A stretch of DNA of 60,000 nt from Symsagittifera roscoffensis. Lineage: Eukaryota > Xenacoelomorpha > Acoela > Convolutidae. The first letter of the stretch is position 1, and each line of letters starts with the position of its first letter. The stretch spans positions 38,573,755-38,633,754 of the forward strand of contig NC_087066.1 in NCBI RefSeq assembly GCF_963678635.1, given 5' to 3'. The notes beneath the pieces were generated by a model. The model worked only from the letters and a program-made list of their open reading frames with translations. It searched no databases and was not told where the DNA came from. The position numbers and the translations under genes were made by a program. Shown here in pieces: positions 56,848 to 60,000 of the stretch.

Positions 56848-58468
56848 ATGAGTTCCAGAGCTGGGGTAAGATTTTTTCGTAATAACTCAAAAAGAATCTC
56901 TTTAACTATCCCCCCTTGGTACCTAGTGACGAAATTCCACCACCCACCCTTAAAAAACTAATTAAACGGTAAAGCATATGTGAATTTTGTACCTAAAATG
57001 TTCTCCTACCCCCCCCCCCCCCTCCTTGAATAGTTAAAGAGATCCCATAAAAAACCCATTAACTCTTTTTTTCATAACTCCATAACATTTAATCAGAACT
57101 TGAACTTCGATTACGTTCACTCGAAGCAGAAATGTCAAAAACTTGCGATGGCTGGACATTATGTGTTTCCTCCTACAGCACAACTAAATCATATAGTTGG
57201 AAAAAATCATTGCCAAAAATTAACCCTTTTCTCGCGCAGTTTTAAAGCATACCAATAGTCGGGCGGAAAAATATAGCGATCATAGAGTTTTTGTTACTGA
57301 AACCCTTGTGGCTTGTAACCATATAGAGATTTGAGACACAAATCTTTTATTTATTTTCCGAGGTCTTGAAATTTTAATCAAGGTCTTTTTTTAACTTGAA
57401 TCAATGTAACTGGTATTGGAAAAAAAACACATTCGAAATATATAGCAACTCAATGCATATACCAGGTGTTAGGCCAGTGAATCGGTAAATCAGTTGACCA
57501 AAAACACTAACATTACTATGGGAAACCGAAAATGCTTAAGTATCACTCAAATTCTTCACAAATTAAATTGAAGACTCTTTACTAAGCGCTCATTGCTGGT
57601 TGAATGCTTAGTAATTTTATCCTAAATTATAAGTCTCACCTTAGATCGTCAAATTGTCTTGACAAAAAGTAGAGTAGAAACAATAGTTAGAAAAGGTATG
57701 AATTAATTAGTTGGTTAATTACAAAGCACTGGGTTATTAGATTATATAAATGAATCGAACAGCTTAAAGAAATATACCTATGAGGGGAGGTTGAGCTAAT
57801 CTTATGTTGTTCATCAATTTTTTATCTTCTTACTAAGATCGGTGGCTGATTAGTATGTATGGTTGCCCTTGATTTTGTCCAAGTCAGCATTTCTGGTTGG
57901 GTCGTCTGAATCGTCTTGCCGTAGTCCTTTGGGTACTTGTAGTCCAGACTTCCTCGGGGGTGCGTATCTCGATTATTTCGATTTATAATTTTTCGAATCA
58001 AACTTAAATTGAGAATTTATTCTCTTTTTATAAATGAAAAGGGCTAGATTAATTTTAGTGTTAGGGCAGAAAAGAAAAATTATTTATTTTTAAAAGATCT
58101 GACTGAAGAGAAATGACTCGCTGCTGACTGAGCAAAATGAAACACTGAAGATTTCAGGCCAGTCCTTTTGCTCATAAGCATAAACCGGCGGCTGATTCAA
58201 TCTTTAATTTTTCAGGTTTCACCTGCTCCTTTGTTCTCCCTTTCTTATAAGGGAATATTCAACTAGTTTTTATTTGATTTTTTCAAATCAAATATCTTCA
58301 ACTTATTAGTCCCCTTTGATAAAAACCGCAGCCTTCAGTTTGTCTGATTAAAAATTCATATTACTCTCTCTGATGCATCATATTGCAGGTGCATCTCTGC
58401 TTAATCAAAGCAAGGAGAATTTCAGTGCAGCCGGCAAGACTGCGAAATGTTTATCCAGTTTGTTTCAA
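56848..58468 (+). CDS. Possible gene start, incomplete model
   Basis: ATG at 56848 gives MSSRAG and is followed at once by a good donor (GTAAGA at 56866), like the short first exon at 37670. A second candidate exon, 58389-58468, lies between TATTGCAG and GTTAAG. Its best frame reads ASLLNQSKENFSAAGKTAKC, but that frame needs phase 1 at the acceptor while the first exon ends in phase 0. A further exon in between, or a false exon, must be assumed. Function unknown. Confidence 0.25.
56890..57050. mobile_element. Small inverted-repeat element
   Basis: GAATCTCTTTAACTATCC at the left and ATAGTTAAAGAGATCCC at the right are inverted complements about 160 bp apart. The interior has a poly-C tract (about 57009-57022). 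Probably a MITE, lying just after the candidate first exon. Confidence 0.5.
57051..58388. other. AT-rich stretch, no gene seen
   Basis: No exon was recognised apart from the acceptor at its end. Confidence 0.35.
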
Positions 58469-58879
58469 GTTAAGTTAAAAGGGACGTATTAATAATCGCC
58501 GCCCTTTTCAAATATTGAGTATGAAAAAATGAGAAAACTTGGACAAGTATTCAAAAAGGAGTGGATTTTCAAAACAAGATTTTATAGTCCTAATAAGAGT
58601 AAATCAGTCAATATCTGATTTAGTGAAAAGAGGCTTTAATTTAAATGGCACGCTCCAATTTAGAATTGGGTCGTTAAATAAACAATTAAGACAATGGTCT
58701 TTTGTGTGTGTGTAGTATTTTGCAATACTACAACTCACCCCTTTTTTTAGAAAATTAAGCTGTTCGATTCTTACAGTTACCATGGTGAAAATTTAAACAC
58801 TTTACTGGTTAAATACTATAGTTAAAAAATTTAAAAAGAACATCAAATGAAAAATTTGAAAAGATAGGTTAGGTTTTAT

Positions 58880-59554
58880 CTAGAGCTTCCTTCCGGCTTC
58901 TAGCTCCACATTGTATGATCTGAGGATCGCTATCTTCCTCTGTGAAGCCTCAAGTTTTTGTTGCAACTTCACGATTTTCTTCTTTTTAATTTTGTTTTTG
59001 ATTCGTAGTCTGCTCATTCCGTCCGTAAGTTGTTGAATGTCGTCCTGTTCTTCCTGCCTGTTTTTTATATGGTTCGGAAAAGCAGTTATTCCCTCGAACG
59101 GGATGGTGACTTGCGTGCCTCCTGCCTTGAGGATGTAGCCGTGTTCCTCCCTCTTCTTTAATTTCCAGAAGTTGTTTTCGTTCTTTATAACCACTTCTGG
59201 CTGGGTTATGAAGTCGATAGGCATCATCGCCTTTTCCATTGTCATTGAATTGACGACTTCAAGGAACGATGGCAGTTTCCATCTGTTATAATTTTCCTTT
59301 ATTGAGTACTTTAAACTCGTTATATATTTTGGATTTTCCGTATCCAATTTGGTTTCTCTGCACTTCTGCAGTTCCAATCTTTGGGTTAAATTGGGAAAAT
59401 TGCGAGGATTCCTATTTAACCCGTCGTCCATTGACAAAGATTGTACTGCTACAGGTTTTCGTTGTTTCTTCCTGCGAGGCAGCTTTCTTTTAAACTCCTC
59501 TGGTGCTGGGTCTGAATTTCTGCAGTTCCAGTTTAAAATTGGGTCGTATTCCAT
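58880..59554 (-). CDS. Hypothetical 224-residue basic coiled-coil protein
   Basis: An uninterrupted ATG-to-stop frame on the minus strand, 224 residues, in DNA where random frames rarely exceed 100 codons. Codon use is mixed and less AT-biased than the flanks. The N-terminus begins MEYDPILNWNC and has a basic stretch (FKRKLPRRKKQRKPVAVQS). The middle has PEVVIKNENNFWKLKKREEHG and GGTQVTIPFEGITAFPNHI. The last about 50 residues are a lysine-rich heptad-like helix (NKIKKKKIVKLQQKLEASQR). No known domain was recognised. It could be a single-exon host gene, a terminal exon or a retroelement ORF. The ATG at 59554 is taken as the start because it is the first in the frame. Confidence 0.55.
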   Translation of the reverse strand: MEYDPILNWNCRNSDPAPEEFKRKLPRRKKQRKPVAVQSLSMDDGLNRNPRNFPNLTQRLELQKCRETKLDTENPKYITSLKYSIKENYNRWKLPSFLEVVNSMTMEKAMMPIDFITQPEVVIKNENNFWKLKKREEHGYILKAGGTQVTIPFEGITAFPNHIKNRQEEQDDIQQLTDGMSRLRIKNKIKKKKIVKLQQKLEASQRKIAILRSYNVELEAGRKL

Positions 59555-60000
59555 TTGCTAAACATCAATAAAAAATGACCAAATTTTCAAAATCCCGAAT
59601 TACATTCGGATATTAGGGCTAATTATCAAATGTTTGAACAATGAAGGACAAAGTGTAAAATTGTATATATATAAAAGGTGGAAAATATAATCTTGTGGTT
59701 TCACACAAACCCACTACGGAAAACAAATGAAGAAAGACGATCATGGTGTTTATTAACCACAGGAATACAAATGAAGAAAGACGATCATGGTGTTTATTAA
59801 CCACAGGAATAAAGCATTTTCCGACACTGAGTTAAGCTCAGATATTAAACTTATGTAGTTAAAGCAAAAATGGAAATTTTAGGCATTAATTAACCCCTAA
59901 TATAAAAGTATGTCCACCTGGTTGTCATAACCAGCAATTTTTGTTACATTTTTTGATAGAAAAAACAAAAGATTTAAATTAGAATCAAATCAAAATGAAA
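59555..60000. repeat. 44-bp tandem duplication and AT-rich edge
   Basis: Two copies of a 44-bp unit containing GAAGAAAGACGATCATGGTG lie at about 59724-59811. The remaining sequence to the end of the window is AT-rich without a recognised feature. Confidence 0.75.

Overview
The window looks like genomic DNA from an invertebrate animal. Host genes have short exons split by canonical GT-AG introns, the background is very AT-rich, and there are Ty3/gypsy and LINE retroelements plus many miniature DNA transposons with visible terminal inverted repeats and target-site duplications. The phylum cannot be fixed from the sequence alone. No rRNA gene, clean tRNA gene, CRISPR array or bacterial operon was seen.

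Positions 1-17140 are a GC-richer block of decayed retroelement coding sequence. From 1 to 4035 lies the 3' part of a Ty3/gypsy-type pol: a reverse transcriptase remnant with its core deleted, RNase H, a very long linker, integrase with a D-D35-E-type core, and a C-terminal region that resembles an ADP-ribose-binding macro domain of the TARG1 kind. After about 200-300 bp of AT-rich DNA, 4342-17033 carries a very long, repeatedly broken coding region. It holds a coiled coil, an SGNH/GDSL-hydrolase-like domain with all four blocks visible, a weaker second SGNH-like domain, and long stretches I cannot assign. Inside it are a 1572-bp tandem duplication and a nearly identical 1085-bp tandem triplication whose two internal junctions carry the same 20-nt filler. 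The simplest reading is the pol end of one giant retroelement followed by the gag-side half of another, but this is inference.

Positions 17140-24000 contain non-LTR remnants: a reverse-transcriptase fragment on the minus strand (18340-18770) and two related LINE copies on the plus strand. One has a PHD finger and AP-endonuclease but lost its RT core (19800-22400). The other has RT with YADD and a C-terminal zinc knuckle but lost its 5' half (22490-23873).

Positions 24000-60000 are AT-rich host DNA with few genes. Two adjacent plus-strand genes (26451-28656 and 29178-30499) can be spliced in silico into 124- and 122-residue proteins of the Chibby family (ciliary basal-body and beta-catenin-related small coiled-coil proteins). 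A four-exon gene (37670-42151) predicts a 249-residue acidic protein with a C-terminal membrane anchor. A 224-codon intronless ORF sits on the minus strand at 58880-59554, and a possible gene start lies at 56848. The rest is largely mobile DNA: at least seven copies of a hAT-like MITE (two with 8-bp target duplications), a 202-bp foldback MITE family with four copies, a 268-bp MITE inside the second Chibby-like gene, a 941-bp element packed with GATTATAATC palindromes between terminal inverted repeats, tRNA-derived SINE-like copies, minisatellites and homopolymer C/G tracts.
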